From NCBI GenBank assembly GCA_031426215.1, contig JANPKU010000093.1, positions 1 to 17,156 on the forward strand: 17,156 nucleotides of DNA, in the 5' to 3' direction. Made by a program: the position numbers and the translations under genes. A model generated the notes under the pieces. That model did no database searches and had not been told where the DNA came from. It saw only the letters and a program-made list of their open reading frames with translations. The stretch comes from Sva-07 sp031426215 (lineage in GTDB: Bacteria > Actinomycetota > Acidimicrobiia > Acidimicrobiales > Ilumatobacteraceae). Positions 5,958 through 14,063 of the stretch are shown here, piece after piece; the stretch's first letter is position 1; every line of letters starts with the position of its first letter.

Positions 5958-6527
5958 ATGGTTCGACGCCGACCGAGCACGCTGGCTGCGGCTCGTGTCG
6001 GTGATCGCGAGTCGCTGGCGACGCTCTGGCGGACGTACCACGCCCCGCTGCTTCGTTACCTCCGGTCCCGCCGGGTCCCGTCGCCCGACGACGTGGCTTC
6101 ACAGGTGTGGATCGACGTCGCCACCTCGATCGGCCGTTTCGAGGGCAGCGACGACGACTTCCGTCGGTGGCTGTTCACGATCGCTCACCGACGAAGTGTC
6201 GATCAGATTCGCAAAGCAGTGCGCGCGTCTGCGCCGTGCTCGACGTTCGCCGTGCGCGCTGCGGACCACGCAGCCGGTGCCGACACCGACGGGGAGGACC
6301 ACGACGCCCTCGACCGGGCGCTCGCACTGGTTGCCACCCTGCCCGAAAGTCAGGCCGAAGCTGTCGTGTTGCGCGTGGTGAACGACATGTCGATCGTCGA
6401 CGTTGCGTCGGTCATGGGAATCTCGGAAGCAAACGTGCGGGTGCTCGTACATCGAGGGCTCACCCGTCTGCGGAGGAAATTGTCTGTAACAGATGCCGGT
6501 GCCGCGACGATGAAGAGGGTGCCATGA
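5958..6527 (+). CDS. ECF-type RNA polymerase sigma factor
   Basis: A 189-residue sigma-70 family factor with only regions 2 and 4. Region 2 spans about residues 20-85 (LWRTYHAPLLRYLRSR, DDVASQVWIDVATSIGRF, RRWLFTIAHRRSVDQIR). Region 4 spans about 120-172 (ALALVATLPESQAEAVVLR, then the helix-turn-helix VASVMGISEANVRVLVHRGL and TRLRRKL). The DD-x-x-x-x-VW pattern and FRRWLFTIAHRR are typical ECF core-binding signatures. The ATG at 5958 has an AAGG four bases upstream. Its TGA overlaps the next gene's ATG in ATGA (6524-6527), so the two are translationally coupled and the downstream membrane protein is its likely partner. No autoregulated promoter motif was recognised upstream. Confidence 0.92.
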   Translation: MVRRRPSTLAAARVGDRESLATLWRTYHAPLLRYLRSRRVPSPDDVASQVWIDVATSIGRFEGSDDDFRRWLFTIAHRRSVDQIRKAVRASAPCSTFAVRAADHAAGADTDGEDHDALDRALALVATLPESQAEAVVLRVVNDMSIVDVASVMGISEANVRVLVHRGLTRLRRKLSVTDAGAATMKRVP

Positions 6528-7297
6528 ACGAATTCGACGATCTCACCGACCTCGACGATGTGTTCGGCCCATTGCGCGGTGCCGCGCGTTCGGCTGAACT
6601 GTCGCAGGAGAGCAAGACGGTCGATCTCATGGTGAAAGCTCATCGCACCTCGGAGGGAAAGCCCATGTTCACATCACGTCGCGCCAGGATCGCCACGCTC
6701 GTCGCCACCGGCGTGCTCGGATTCGGTGGCATGGCCGCCGCATCGCCGAGCCTCGGCCGAGACAAGCCCGCTGAAGAGCCCGCAGTCGAGGCGCCTGTCG
6801 AAGAGTCGGTCATCGAGGAACCGGTTGTGGAAAAACCGGCCGTCGAGGAACCCGTTGTCGAAGGGCCGGTCGTCGAAGTGCCCGTCATCGAGGAAGTAGT
6901 CGTCCCAGAACAGGCGGAAGAGCCGGTCGTCGAGGAGCCCGCAGCCGTACCACTCGTCGACGATCCGGACACGGACTTCGACGAGACCACGTGCCTTCCC
7001 GGCAATCACGGCAAGACGGTCAGCGCCGTTGCCCGCGGTGAGTTCCCCGCGGGGGTCCTGGTGAGGGACGCAGCTCATTCAACATGTGGCAAGAATGAGG
7101 TTGACGAGCCTGAGGTCGACACCGAGACCGAGGTCGACGACGAAGTCGAGGTCGACGACGAAGTCGAGTCCGACGACGAAGTCGAGGCCGATGAGTCAGA
7201 GCCGAAGGCCGAGCGACCCAGCAGGAGCGACAAGGCCGCCGAGAAGTCGAACAACGGCAACGGAAACGGCACCGGCAAGGGCAAGCAGGGCGACTGA
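6524..7297 (+). CDS. Single-TM protein with Glu/Pro/Val and acidic repeats, likely sigma-factor partner
   Basis: A 257-residue protein. Residues 1-54 are a cytoplasmic-type segment, 55-73 a TM helix or signal sequence (ARIATLVATGVLGFGGMAA), and 83-146 a low-complexity stretch of EEPVVE-like repeats. A compact domain with two Cys follows (TTCLPGNHGKTVSAVARGE and DAAHSTCGK). The tail has three acidic EVDDEV-type repeats (about 203-220) and a Lys/Gly/Asn-rich end. The 4-bp overlap with the ECF sigma gene suggests an anti-sigma or signal-relay role, but the zinc-type anti-sigma motif H-x-x-x-C-x-x-C is absent and the N-terminus matches no anti-sigma domain I know. The Pro-rich region may span the cell wall and present the Cys domain outside. 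The NHG-x-x-VS-x-x-A and CGK motifs occur in other actinobacterial sigma-linked proteins as far as I recall. Confidence 0.78.
   Translation: MNEFDDLTDLDDVFGPLRGAARSAELSQESKTVDLMVKAHRTSEGKPMFTSRRARIATLVATGVLGFGGMAAASPSLGRDKPAEEPAVEAPVEESVIEEPVVEKPAVEEPVVEGPVVEVPVIEEVVVPEQAEEPVVEEPAAVPLVDDPDTDFDETTCLPGNHGKTVSAVARGEFPAGVLVRDAAHSTCGKNEVDEPEVDTETEVDDEVEVDDEVESDDEVEADESEPKAERPSRSDKAAEKSNNGNGNGTGKGKQGD
6773..6952 (+). repeat. Degenerate in-frame repeat coding for Glu-Glu-Pro-Val-Val
   Basis: About a dozen imperfect units of roughly 15-18 bases encode variants of EEPVVE (for example EEPVVEKPAVEEPVVEGPVV). The codons vary, so the protein repeat is conserved more than the DNA. Such Pro/Glu repeats form extended stalks and may vary in number between strains. 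Confidence 0.7.
7130..7183 (+). repeat. Three tandem 18-bp units coding for EVDDEV
   Basis: Units at 7130-7147, 7148-7165 and 7166-7183 are nearly identical (GAGGTCGACGACGAAGTC and close variants) and stay in frame, encoding EVDDEV, EVDDEV and ESDDEV. The tight DNA identity suggests recent slippage expansion, so copy number may differ among strains. Confidence 0.8.
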
Positions 7298-7361
7298 CTT
7301 CGCCTCCAGGTGGTGACCACTCGGGTCGTCATGGTCCGGGCCCGGCTCGTACGGTCCGGTC

Positions 7362-8771
7362 ATGAACGTCAGCAGCCCGTCAGCACAGGGAGTCGCGTCC
7401 AGCGGGATCCTCGCCTTCCTCGATGCCCTCGAGCGCGGCACCGGCGAGAGTGCCGCTCGGATCGAACCGCACGGGCTGATCATCCAGCGTCACGGACACC
7501 GGATCGCCGAGGGCTACTGGGCGCCGCACACGGGTGACCGCATCCGGCTCGTCTACTCGCTGAGCAAGACCTTCACCGGCACCGCACTCGGGCTGCAGCT
7601 CGGCGAGGGTCGGCTCACGCTCGACGACCTCGTCAGCGAGCAGCTGCCGGAGTTGTTCGACGACGACACCCCCGACGCCACTCGCCGGATGCGGATCCGT
7701 CACATCGCCTCGATGTCGACGGGTCACGACCGTGAGACATTGCTCGAAGCGTCCGCGATCGATCCGGCCGACCCGGTGCACGGATTCCTGTCGATCCCAC
7801 CCGATGCCGAGCCGGGCACCCTCTTTGCGTACAACCAGACGCCGGTGCTCACACTCGCCACGATCCTGCAACGTCGCGCCGGGGAGCGACTCGTCGACTA
7901 CTTGCGACCTCGACTGCTCGATCCACTCGGTATCGAGGACCTGCGATGGCAGAGGACCCCGCAAGGCGTCGACCTCGGCTTCTCCGGGGTGTTCACCAAC
8001 CTCGATGCGATCGCCCGCCTCGGCCAGCTCTACCTCGACGACGGGATGTGGAACGGCCGCCGGCTGCTGCCCGAAGGTTGGGTGGCGGACGCGTCGCGTC
8101 TACAGGTCGCCAACGGCGGGTGGGACGAGATCGACTGGCAGCAGGGCTACGGCTTCCAGTTGTGGATGTCGCGGCATGGCTATCGGGGCGACGGGGCGTT
8201 CGGACAGTACATGGTGGTGCTTCCCGAGTTCGACGTGGTCGTGGCCATGTTCTCGTGTATCGAACGCATGCAGACCATCCTCGATGCCATGTGGGAGCAC
8301 TTGTTGCCCGCAATTACCGACGGCGAGCTACCGCCGTCGGCCGACGACGACGAGTTGACGCAACGCATGGCGCACCTCGCGCTGCCGACCGTCGCCGAGC
8401 GTCTCGGTGTCGGCGGTCCACCGACAACGACCGACATGACGTTCACCCGTGAGCCAGGATCGCGTTCTCACTCGACGATCACGAGCATCGAAACCACGGG
8501 GCAACGGGTGATCATCCGCGAGAGCGATCGATCGCTCGAGTTGCCGCTGACGCACGGCTGGTCGGTCGACGACGACGCAGCGCTCGCAGCGAGTGCGACT
8601 CGACGTACCGATGGGAGCATCGCCGTCGACGTGGTGTTCCTGTCGTCCCCGCACCGACTCGAGATCGAACTCGACCCGACGGCCGGCACGTTTGTCGCCC
8701 GATGGCCGCTCGTGCCGCTGTTCGGGGCCGGCCGCGAGCCGCTGCTCGCCTCGATGCGCCCTCCGCGCTGA
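7362..8771 (+). CDS. Serine hydrolase of the class C beta-lactamase / penicillin-binding fold
   Basis: A 469-residue enzyme. The nucleophile motif S-x-x-K is YSLSK with Ser66 and Lys69. The second motif is FAYNQTP with Tyr157, a variant of Y-x-N with Gln in the third place. The third motif is probably GYRGDGAFGQYM, in place of K-T-G/H-x-G. These mark the esterase / D-aminopeptidase / 6-aminohexanoate-hydrolase branch rather than true beta-lactamases. No signal peptide is seen, so it is probably cytoplasmic. Residues after about 340 form a beta-rich C-terminal extension. The ATG at 7362 is the first good start after the preceding gene; the 64-bp gap holds no clear ribosome binding site. The gene is convergent with the diiron oxygenase, 7 bp apart. 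Confidence 0.87.
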   Translation: MNVSSPSAQGVASSGILAFLDALERGTGESAARIEPHGLIIQRHGHRIAEGYWAPHTGDRIRLVYSLSKTFTGTALGLQLGEGRLTLDDLVSEQLPELFDDDTPDATRRMRIRHIASMSTGHDRETLLEASAIDPADPVHGFLSIPPDAEPGTLFAYNQTPVLTLATILQRRAGERLVDYLRPRLLDPLGIEDLRWQRTPQGVDLGFSGVFTNLDAIARLGQLYLDDGMWNGRRLLPEGWVADASRLQVANGGWDEIDWQQGYGFQLWMSRHGYRGDGAFGQYMVVLPEFDVVVAMFSCIERMQTILDAMWEHLLPAITDGELPPSADDDELTQRMAHLALPTVAERLGVGGPPTTTDMTFTREPGSRSHSTITSIETTGQRVIIRESDRSLELPLTHGWSVDDDAALAASATRRTDGSIAVDVVFLSSPHRLEIELDPTAGTFVARWPLVPLFGAGREPLLASMRPPR

Positions 8772-8784
8772 ACCTGGTTCAGCG
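8766..8784. terminator. Palindrome spanning two convergent stop codons
   Basis: CGCTGAACC-T-GGTTCAGCG is a perfect 9-bp inverted repeat with a single central base. It contains the TGA of the serine hydrolase on the plus strand and the TGA of the diiron oxygenase on the minus strand. In RNA it would form a 7- to 8-bp stem with a tight loop. Its place suggests a compact bidirectional terminator, but the repeat may partly reflect both genes ending CGC-TGA. Confidence 0.4.
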
Positions 8785-9720
8785 AGCTGTGCGCTGATCC
8801 TCGCCAACGAGCGGGCGGATGAGGCCGAGTTCGATCCAGGGCTCGGCGTCATCGATCACACCGAGTTCGGTGAGGAACGAGGTGAGCTTGGCGAGCCCGT
8901 TGACGACGTTGGTGCGGTAGTGCGGGTTGCCCAGCGCGGTCTCGGCACCGTTGACGATCCCGAGATGGGTGAACACGTCGGGGTTGAGGCTGAGCGACAC
9001 GACGTCGGCGACCAGAACTGCGGCGGCGCCTCGCACGGTCTGGCGTTCCTCGTCGTCGAGGGTCGGCCAGGTCTCGGCGAGGTACGACTTGGCGAAACTC
9101 ACGTGGCGGGCTTCCTCGAGCACGTGGAGCCGTGAGATCTGGCGAGCCACGGGGTGCACCCGGTCGTCGCGCATCGCTGCACGGTTGGCGAAGTCGAGGA
9201 GTTCTTCGATCGCCAGGATGAGCAGGTACGACAGGAGGCGTCCGCTGTGGGTGTCGTCGATGATCACTGGGCGATCCGGGCGATAGCTGGGTGTTCCGGC
9301 ACGGCGGATGTACTCACCGAACATCGCCGAGTGGCGGCATTCGTCGGCCACCTCGATGAGCAGGTACCGGTGGGTGGGGTCGGTGACGTCGATCTCGGTG
9401 AGGTGGCGCAGCACGATCTGCATGAGCGCGTTCTCGAACCAGATCCCGGCGGCGAACATCGCCGCGGTCTCATGGCGGCTGTACGTGATCCGGTCGGTCT
9501 CGCTCATCTGTTCCCACGTTGCCGTGCCGTACAGGGCGAGCATCTCGGGAGGCAGGTGATAGGCGGAGTCGTCGATCGGCAGGTCCCAGTCGATTTCCTC
9601 GAACGGGTCGTGGGTGTGGCGTTGCGAGGCGGCGATCAGCTGCTCGGCGCGAGCGGCGCTGCTCGTCGGGGTGCCGTTGCGGGAGATGGCGCTGCGGGAG
9701 AGGGTACTGGCGGTTGGCAT
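8779..9720 (-). CDS. AurF-like diiron oxygenase (p-aminobenzoate N-oxygenase family)
   Basis: A 313-residue ferritin-like protein. The metal ligands line up with those of the arylamine N-oxygenase AurF: Glu96 (WFENALMQ), Glu127 and His130 (ADECRHSAMF), Glu173 (AIEELLDF), and His199, Glu203 and His206 (HVLEEARHVSF). The spacing H-x3-E-x2-H, including the extra seventh His ligand of AurF, is kept. It is therefore probably an active O2-using diiron enzyme, either an N-oxygenase or another oxidase; the substrate is unknown. The first 35 residues are polar and low in structure. The ATG is 17 bp from the nearer of two operator repeats. A MerR-type regulator gene is divergent, so that protein may control it. 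Confidence 0.88.
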   Translation of the reverse strand: MPTASTLSRSAISRNGTPTSSAARAEQLIAASQRHTHDPFEEIDWDLPIDDSAYHLPPEMLALYGTATWEQMSETDRITYSRHETAAMFAAGIWFENALMQIVLRHLTEIDVTDPTHRYLLIEVADECRHSAMFGEYIRRAGTPSYRPDRPVIIDDTHSGRLLSYLLILAIEELLDFANRAAMRDDRVHPVARQISRLHVLEEARHVSFAKSYLAETWPTLDDEERQTVRGAAAVLVADVVSLSLNPDVFTHLGIVNGAETALGNPHYRTNVVNGLAKLTSFLTELGVIDDAEPWIELGLIRPLVGEDQRTAR

Positions 9721-9736
9721 TGGACGAGTCTGACGG

Positions 9737-9754
9737 TAACAGTGATCACTGTCA
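9737..9754. promoter_or_regulatory. Operator copy 1 (18-bp inverted repeat)
   Basis: TAACAGTGATCACTGTCA has half-sites matching at 8 of 9 positions, around a perfect 14-bp palindrome ACAGTGATCACTGT (9739-9752). On the minus strand it overlaps a TTGACA that could be the -35 box of the diiron oxygenase gene, so binding here would be expected to affect that promoter. Confidence 0.7.
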
Positions 9755-9762
9755 ACATATTA

Positions 9763-9780
9763 TGACAGTGATTACTGTCA
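9763..9780. promoter_or_regulatory. Operator copy 2 (18-bp inverted repeat)
   Basis: TGACAGTGATTACTGTCA has half-sites matching at 8 of 9 positions and is the same site as copy 1 with centres 26 bp apart. An AT-rich 8-bp spacer, ACATATTA, lies between them and could supply a -10 box. The nearby divergent regulator gene is the obvious source of the binding protein, although this symmetry is also common for TetR-type repressors. Confidence 0.7.
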
Positions 9781-9799
9781 CAGTGGGGTCCGGACGTGC

Positions 9800-10576
9800 T
9801 TGAATGGAGCGGTGCCCCAGCCCCCCACGCCGTCCGAAGAACCCGTCACGTACACCCTCTCGGAGTTGGCGAGGGCAAGTGGAGTGACCGAACGGACGGT
9901 CCGCTACTACCAAGCGGAGCGGCTACTTCCTCGGCCCGGCAAGCACGGTCGCGAGGCGGTGTATGGCGGCGAGCATCTGGAACGTCTGGTGTTGGTTGGC
10001 GAGCTACGCGACCGCGGGTTGACGCTGTCGACGATCCGAGACCTCGTCGCCAACGACTCCCCGGTTCGCACGGTGTCGGAGTGGCTCGGTGTCGACGCGA
10101 CCCTCACCGCTCCATGGTCGGATGAACGCCCGCGCACCTTCACCCAGGACGAACTGGTTGCGCTCGTCGCCGAGTACGGCCCGACCAAGCCGGGCGTGAT
10201 CGGCGAGTTGCAGACCGCCGGGTTCGTCACCATCACGCTCGACGGAACGTGGACGGCCGCCAGCCCGACGATGCTTCGTCACGCGCTGCATCTGCGTCAG
10301 GTCGGCATCGACATCGAGGTGACGGCGCGTGTGCGTGACCTGCTGCGTCGCCGCCTCACCAAGGCGGTCGACGACACCGTCACGTTGCTCGTCGAGCGCA
10401 CGGGTACCGGGTTCGCAGGAGGCGCATCACCCGAGGAGATCGCGGCGGCCTTGGGTGCGCTGCGCCCGGTCGCCCGTGAAATGTCGGGCATCGTGCTCGC
10501 CCAGGAAGTGGAACGAGCCCTGGCCGATCTCGTCGACGCCGGCCCGAAGCGACTCAGCCGAGCGCGGCGTCGCTGA
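9800..10576 (+). CDS. MerR-family transcriptional regulator
   Basis: A 258-residue DNA-binding protein. Residues about 17-85 are a MerR winged helix: TYTLSELARASGVTERTVRYY, then ERLLPRP, YGGEHLERLVLVGELRDRGLTLSTIRDLV. The C-terminal 170 residues are helical and hold no Cys cluster typical of metal sensors, so an organic ligand or no ligand is more likely. They include an internal MerR-like segment (YGPTKPGVIGELQTAGFV). The TTG at 9800 has a GGACG 5 bases upstream; a GTG at 9812 is the other choice and would drop four residues. It is divergent from the diiron oxygenase, with two matching operators between, so it probably controls both genes. The nuclease-helicase gene follows 40 bp later on the same strand. 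Confidence 0.88.
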   Translation: MNGAVPQPPTPSEEPVTYTLSELARASGVTERTVRYYQAERLLPRPGKHGREAVYGGEHLERLVLVGELRDRGLTLSTIRDLVANDSPVRTVSEWLGVDATLTAPWSDERPRTFTQDELVALVAEYGPTKPGVIGELQTAGFVTITLDGTWTAASPTMLRHALHLRQVGIDIEVTARVRDLLRRRLTKAVDDTVTLLVERTGTGFAGGASPEEIAAALGALRPVAREMSGIVLAQEVERALADLVDAGPKRLSRARRR

Positions 10577-10616
10577 CGTCGGCCGCTTCGCGGCGCCAGT
10601 CGGTCATGATGGGCCG

Positions 10617-13600
10617 ATGGCGGAACGGCTCCTCACTCCTTCGAAGATCACGGCGTGGCTCGACTGCGCGCATTTCCTCACGTTGAAGCACGAAGTCGAG
10701 GCCGGCACCCGGACGGTTGAGCGCAGTCCGTTCGGTGAGATGGCACAGATGCTCCTCGACAAGGGCCTCGAGCACGAGCGGGCGGAGCTCGCCCGCTACC
10801 GGCTCGACGGGCTCGAGGTGTTCGAGGTGCCCGAGCAGAACCGGGCGGCCGGCGAGTCGTTCCAGCAGTGGGTCGACCGGGTGGGTGACGTGCTTTCGGC
10901 GGGTCACGACGTGGTGTTCCAGATGCCGTTCGTGCACGAGGGCATCCGGGGCATCGCCGACTTCCTGCGCCGGGTCGACCATGCCGGCAATGGGGCCGAG
11001 TCCAACACGTTCACCTACGAACCGATCGACGCCAAACTCGCCCGCAAGGAGGCCAAGCCCGGCCACGTCCTGCAGCTGTGTTTCTACGCCGAGGCGATCG
11101 CGGCCAGCACCGGCCGCATGCCCGAGTGGATGCGCATCGAGTTGGGATCGGGCCGCAGCGAGGCGGTCCGGGTGGCCGACGTACTGCCCTACTGGCGTCG
11201 ATTGCGCGGGCAATTGGCGAAGCTGCTCACCGCAGGCGTCGAGGTCGACACCCGGCCCAAGCCGTGCGACCACTGCCAGTTCTGTGAGTTCGAGCTGGTG
11301 TGCGACGCTGCGTGGCGCGCCGCCGATTCGCTCGTGCACGTGGCCGGTGTTCGCACCGCTGATCGCCTCCTGCTCCAGCAGGACGGGGTGAGGACGATCG
11401 CTGCGTTGGCGGAACTCGATCGGGAGGTCGCCGACCTCGACCCGGCCCGCCGCGAGAGGTTCGTGCGTCAGGCCCGCCTGCAGGTCCAGGCCCGCAACGC
11501 GCCCGACGAGAAGCCACCGTTCGAGCTGCTGTCCGGTGACGATCTCGGCGATGATCTCGGTGAAGCTGTCGGCGATCCCGACGGCTCAGCGGGAGCGCCC
11601 GATCCCATCGGGTTCGCTGCCCTCCCGCCGCCCGACGACGGCGACATCTTCCTCGACTTCGAGGGTCACCCGTTCTGGCACGCTGACGCCGAGCTGTTCT
11701 TCCTCTTCGGCCTCATCGAGAGGTCGCCCGCCGGCGAGTGGGACTTCCGGGCGTACTGGGCGCACACCAAGCCCGAGGAGGCGACGGCCACCAAGGAGCT
11801 CATCGATCACCTCGCTGCCCGTCGCATGCAGTTCCCCGGCATGCACGTGTACCACTACAACCACACGGAACGTTCGTCGCTCGAACGGTTGGTGACCGAG
11901 CACGGCGTCGCCGAACTGGCGCTCGAGCAGCTGGTCACCACCGGGCTGTTCGTCGACCTCCTCCCGATCGTGAAGGGGGCGATGCAGGTAGGCGTGGAGG
12001 GCTACGGCCTCAAGCACGTCGAGCGGCTCACCGACTACGCACGCGGCCACGAGATCGATCGTGGCTCCGGCGCGGTCGTCGAGTACGAGCGCTGGATGGG
12101 ATCGGACGACGAGGCCAGCCTGACGAAGATCGCCGCCTACAACGCTGACGACGTGCGCGCCACCCGGGCGCTTCGCGACTGGTTGGTGGTGCAACGTCCG
12201 GCGGGCGTGCCGTGGCGGGCGGCAGTGCTCGGTCGTGAGGAACCGGCTGCCGAACTCGACGCACGGATCGAGGCGCTGCACGCGTTCGGTCCGGGCACGG
12301 TGGAGCACCTGATGGGTGACCTGCTCGGCTACTGGCGCCGGGAGCGTCAGGTGGTCAGCGCCGACGCCTATCGCTTGTCGATCGCGGACGATGCCGATCA
12401 GTTCGAGTCGTTGTCGGCGATCACCCGATTGACGTTCCGGGGCTTCGAGCCGCAGGTCAGCGCGAAGACGGGAAAACCGTTGAAGTGGCCGTGGGCGCGT
12501 TTCACGTTCCCGCCGCAACCGATCGACGTCGACATCCAGCGGGGTTCGGAGCTGATCGTTGCGCTCGACGAGCAGCGGTGGTTGTTCCTCAAGCTCGAGC
12601 ACATCGATGCCACCGCCGGTGAACTGTCGGTCACCTGGGACGACGCTGCGTCGGCGGCCGGGGTGTACCCGTCGTCGTTGGTCCACTACAAGTGGTTCAA
12701 GGAGGGGGCGAAGCTGACGGCGCTGGAGGACCTGGCCGACGAGATGTTGGCGGGGAGCGTCGACCGGGTCGGACATGCGATGTTGCGCCGCGACCTTCCC
12801 ACGTTCGTTCCGGGGAGCGGCCCGGTCGACGGCAAGTTCGTCGGTGAGGTGCCCGCGATCTGCGAGTGGGTGACGGGGCTCGACCGGAGCTACGTGCCGA
12901 TCCAGGGGCCGCCGGGGACGGGCAAGACGTTCACCGGTGCGCACATGATCCGCACGCTCGTGAACGCCGGGCTGCGGGTCGGTGTGACGGCGATGAGCCA
13001 TGCGGCGATCGACAACCTGATGCAGTCGGTGGTGAACCAGTTCCGCGACGAGGGCGACTCGGACAACCTGCGCGCGGTGCGCAAGGCGAAGGAGGGCTCG
13101 GTCCGCGGTGTCCGCTACGTCGACGACAACGCGAACGTGGCGCGCGGCGACTTCAACGTGATCGCCGGCACGACGTGGTTGTTCGCGAGTAAGCCGATGC
13201 GCGAGAACCCGGTCGACGTGCTGGTGGTCGACGAGGCGGGCCAGCTCGGTCTGGCCGACACGGTGGCGGCGACGATCTCGGCGACCAACGTGATCCTGCT
13301 CGGCGATCCGCAGCAGCTGCCGCAGGTGTCGCAGGCGACCCATCCGGGTGGTGCCGGGGCGAGTGCCCTCCAGCATCTGCTGGGTGACGAGCTGACGGTG
13401 CCGGCCGATCGTGGGGTGTTGCTCGACACGACGTGGCGGATGCATCCCGACGTGTGCGAGTTCATCTCCGAGGTGATGTACGGCGGCAGATTGCACAGCC
13501 ATGCCACCTGCGGCGGACAGTCGGCTGCGGGGCAGACGGGTCTGCGGTGGCTGCGCGCTGGGCACAAGGGATGCTCGACCGAGTCGGCTGAAGAAGCGGC

Positions 13601-14030
13601 GATCATCGTGGCGAAGGTGGAGGAGTTGCTCGGCCAGCCTTGGACCGATCAGCACGGTGTGACCGGCCAGTTGAAGGCGGCCGATTTCATGGTGGTCGCC
13701 CCATACAACGACCAGCGCCGTTGCATCGAAACTGCGCTGCGGGTGAACCCGGCGACGAGGGGTGTCGAGGTCGGCACGGTCGACAAGTTCCAAGGTCGCG
13801 AGGCTGCCGTGGTGCTGTTCTCGATGACGACGTCGTCATCGGAGTTCATGCCGCGAACCGCCGACTTCTTGTTCTCGAAGAACCGGCTCAACGTGGCGAT
13901 CAGTCGGGCGAGGTGTCTTGCCTATCTTGTCTGCACCGACGAGCTGCTCGACACGAGAGCGAAGAACCTCGACGAAATGGAACTGATCTCGGCGTTGTGC
14001 TCGTTCGTGGAACGGGCGGGCGCCAGCTGA
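10617..14030 (+). CDS. TM0106-type RecB-like nuclease / RNase H-fold exonuclease / SF1 helicase
   Basis: A 1137-residue three-part enzyme for DNA or RNA processing. Residues 1-235 form a RecB/Cas4-like nuclease with GIADF, IDAK (D-x-K) and QLCFY (Q-x-x-x-Y). Cys17 and the cluster C-x2-C-x2-C-x5-C at 217-229 could hold an iron-sulfur cluster, as in AddB and Dna2. Residues about 340-520 look like a DnaQ/YprB-type RNase H exonuclease: LDFEGH (Asp347, Glu349), HYNHTE, and YNADDVRATRAL. Residues about 745-1130 are a superfamily 1 helicase: Walker A GPPGTGKT (764-771), DEAGQ (872-876), LLGDPQQLPQV, TTWRMHP, VDKFQGREA and NVAISRAR. The ATG at 10617 fits the first conserved block (LLTPSKITAWLDC). It lies 40 bp after the MerR gene and may be co-transcribed. 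Relatives are annotated as putative nucleases of unknown role, probably in repair. Confidence 0.9.
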   Translation: MAERLLTPSKITAWLDCAHFLTLKHEVEAGTRTVERSPFGEMAQMLLDKGLEHERAELARYRLDGLEVFEVPEQNRAAGESFQQWVDRVGDVLSAGHDVVFQMPFVHEGIRGIADFLRRVDHAGNGAESNTFTYEPIDAKLARKEAKPGHVLQLCFYAEAIAASTGRMPEWMRIELGSGRSEAVRVADVLPYWRRLRGQLAKLLTAGVEVDTRPKPCDHCQFCEFELVCDAAWRAADSLVHVAGVRTADRLLLQQDGVRTIAALAELDREVADLDPARRERFVRQARLQVQARNAPDEKPPFELLSGDDLGDDLGEAVGDPDGSAGAPDPIGFAALPPPDDGDIFLDFEGHPFWHADAELFFLFGLIERSPAGEWDFRAYWAHTKPEEATATKELIDHLAARRMQFPGMHVYHYNHTERSSLERLVTEHGVAELALEQLVTTGLFVDLLPIVKGAMQVGVEGYGLKHVERLTDYARGHEIDRGSGAVVEYERWMGSDDEASLTKIAAYNADDVRATRALRDWLVVQRPAGVPWRAAVLGREEPAAELDARIEALHAFGPGTVEHLMGDLLGYWRRERQVVSADAYRLSIADDADQFESLSAITRLTFRGFEPQVSAKTGKPLKWPWARFTFPPQPIDVDIQRGSELIVALDEQRWLFLKLEHIDATAGELSVTWDDAASAAGVYPSSLVHYKWFKEGAKLTALEDLADEMLAGSVDRVGHAMLRRDLPTFVPGSGPVDGKFVGEVPAICEWVTGLDRSYVPIQGPPGTGKTFTGAHMIRTLVNAGLRVGVTAMSHAAIDNLMQSVVNQFRDEGDSDNLRAVRKAKEGSVRGVRYVDDNANVARGDFNVIAGTTWLFASKPMRENPVDVLVVDEAGQLGLADTVAATISATNVILLGDPQQLPQVSQATHPGGAGASALQHLLGDELTVPADRGVLLDTTWRMHPDVCEFISEVMYGGRLHSHATCGGQSAAGQTGLRWLRAGHKGCSTESAEEAAIIVAKVEELLGQPWTDQHGVTGQLKAADFMVVAPYNDQRRCIETALRVNPATRGVEVGTVDKFQGREAAVVLFSMTTSSSEFMPRTADFLFSKNRLNVAISRARCLAYLVCTDELLDTRAKNLDEMELISALCSFVERAGAS

Positions 14031-14063
14031 GGCCTGCGTCGTCAGCGCACCAGCTTGGTGTCG

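Noticed and set aside
11586..13793. A 735-residue minus-strand open frame opposite the helicase
   Set aside because: Low-complexity Arg/His/Asp composition without motifs, while the plus strand encodes recognised nuclease and helicase motifs throughout.
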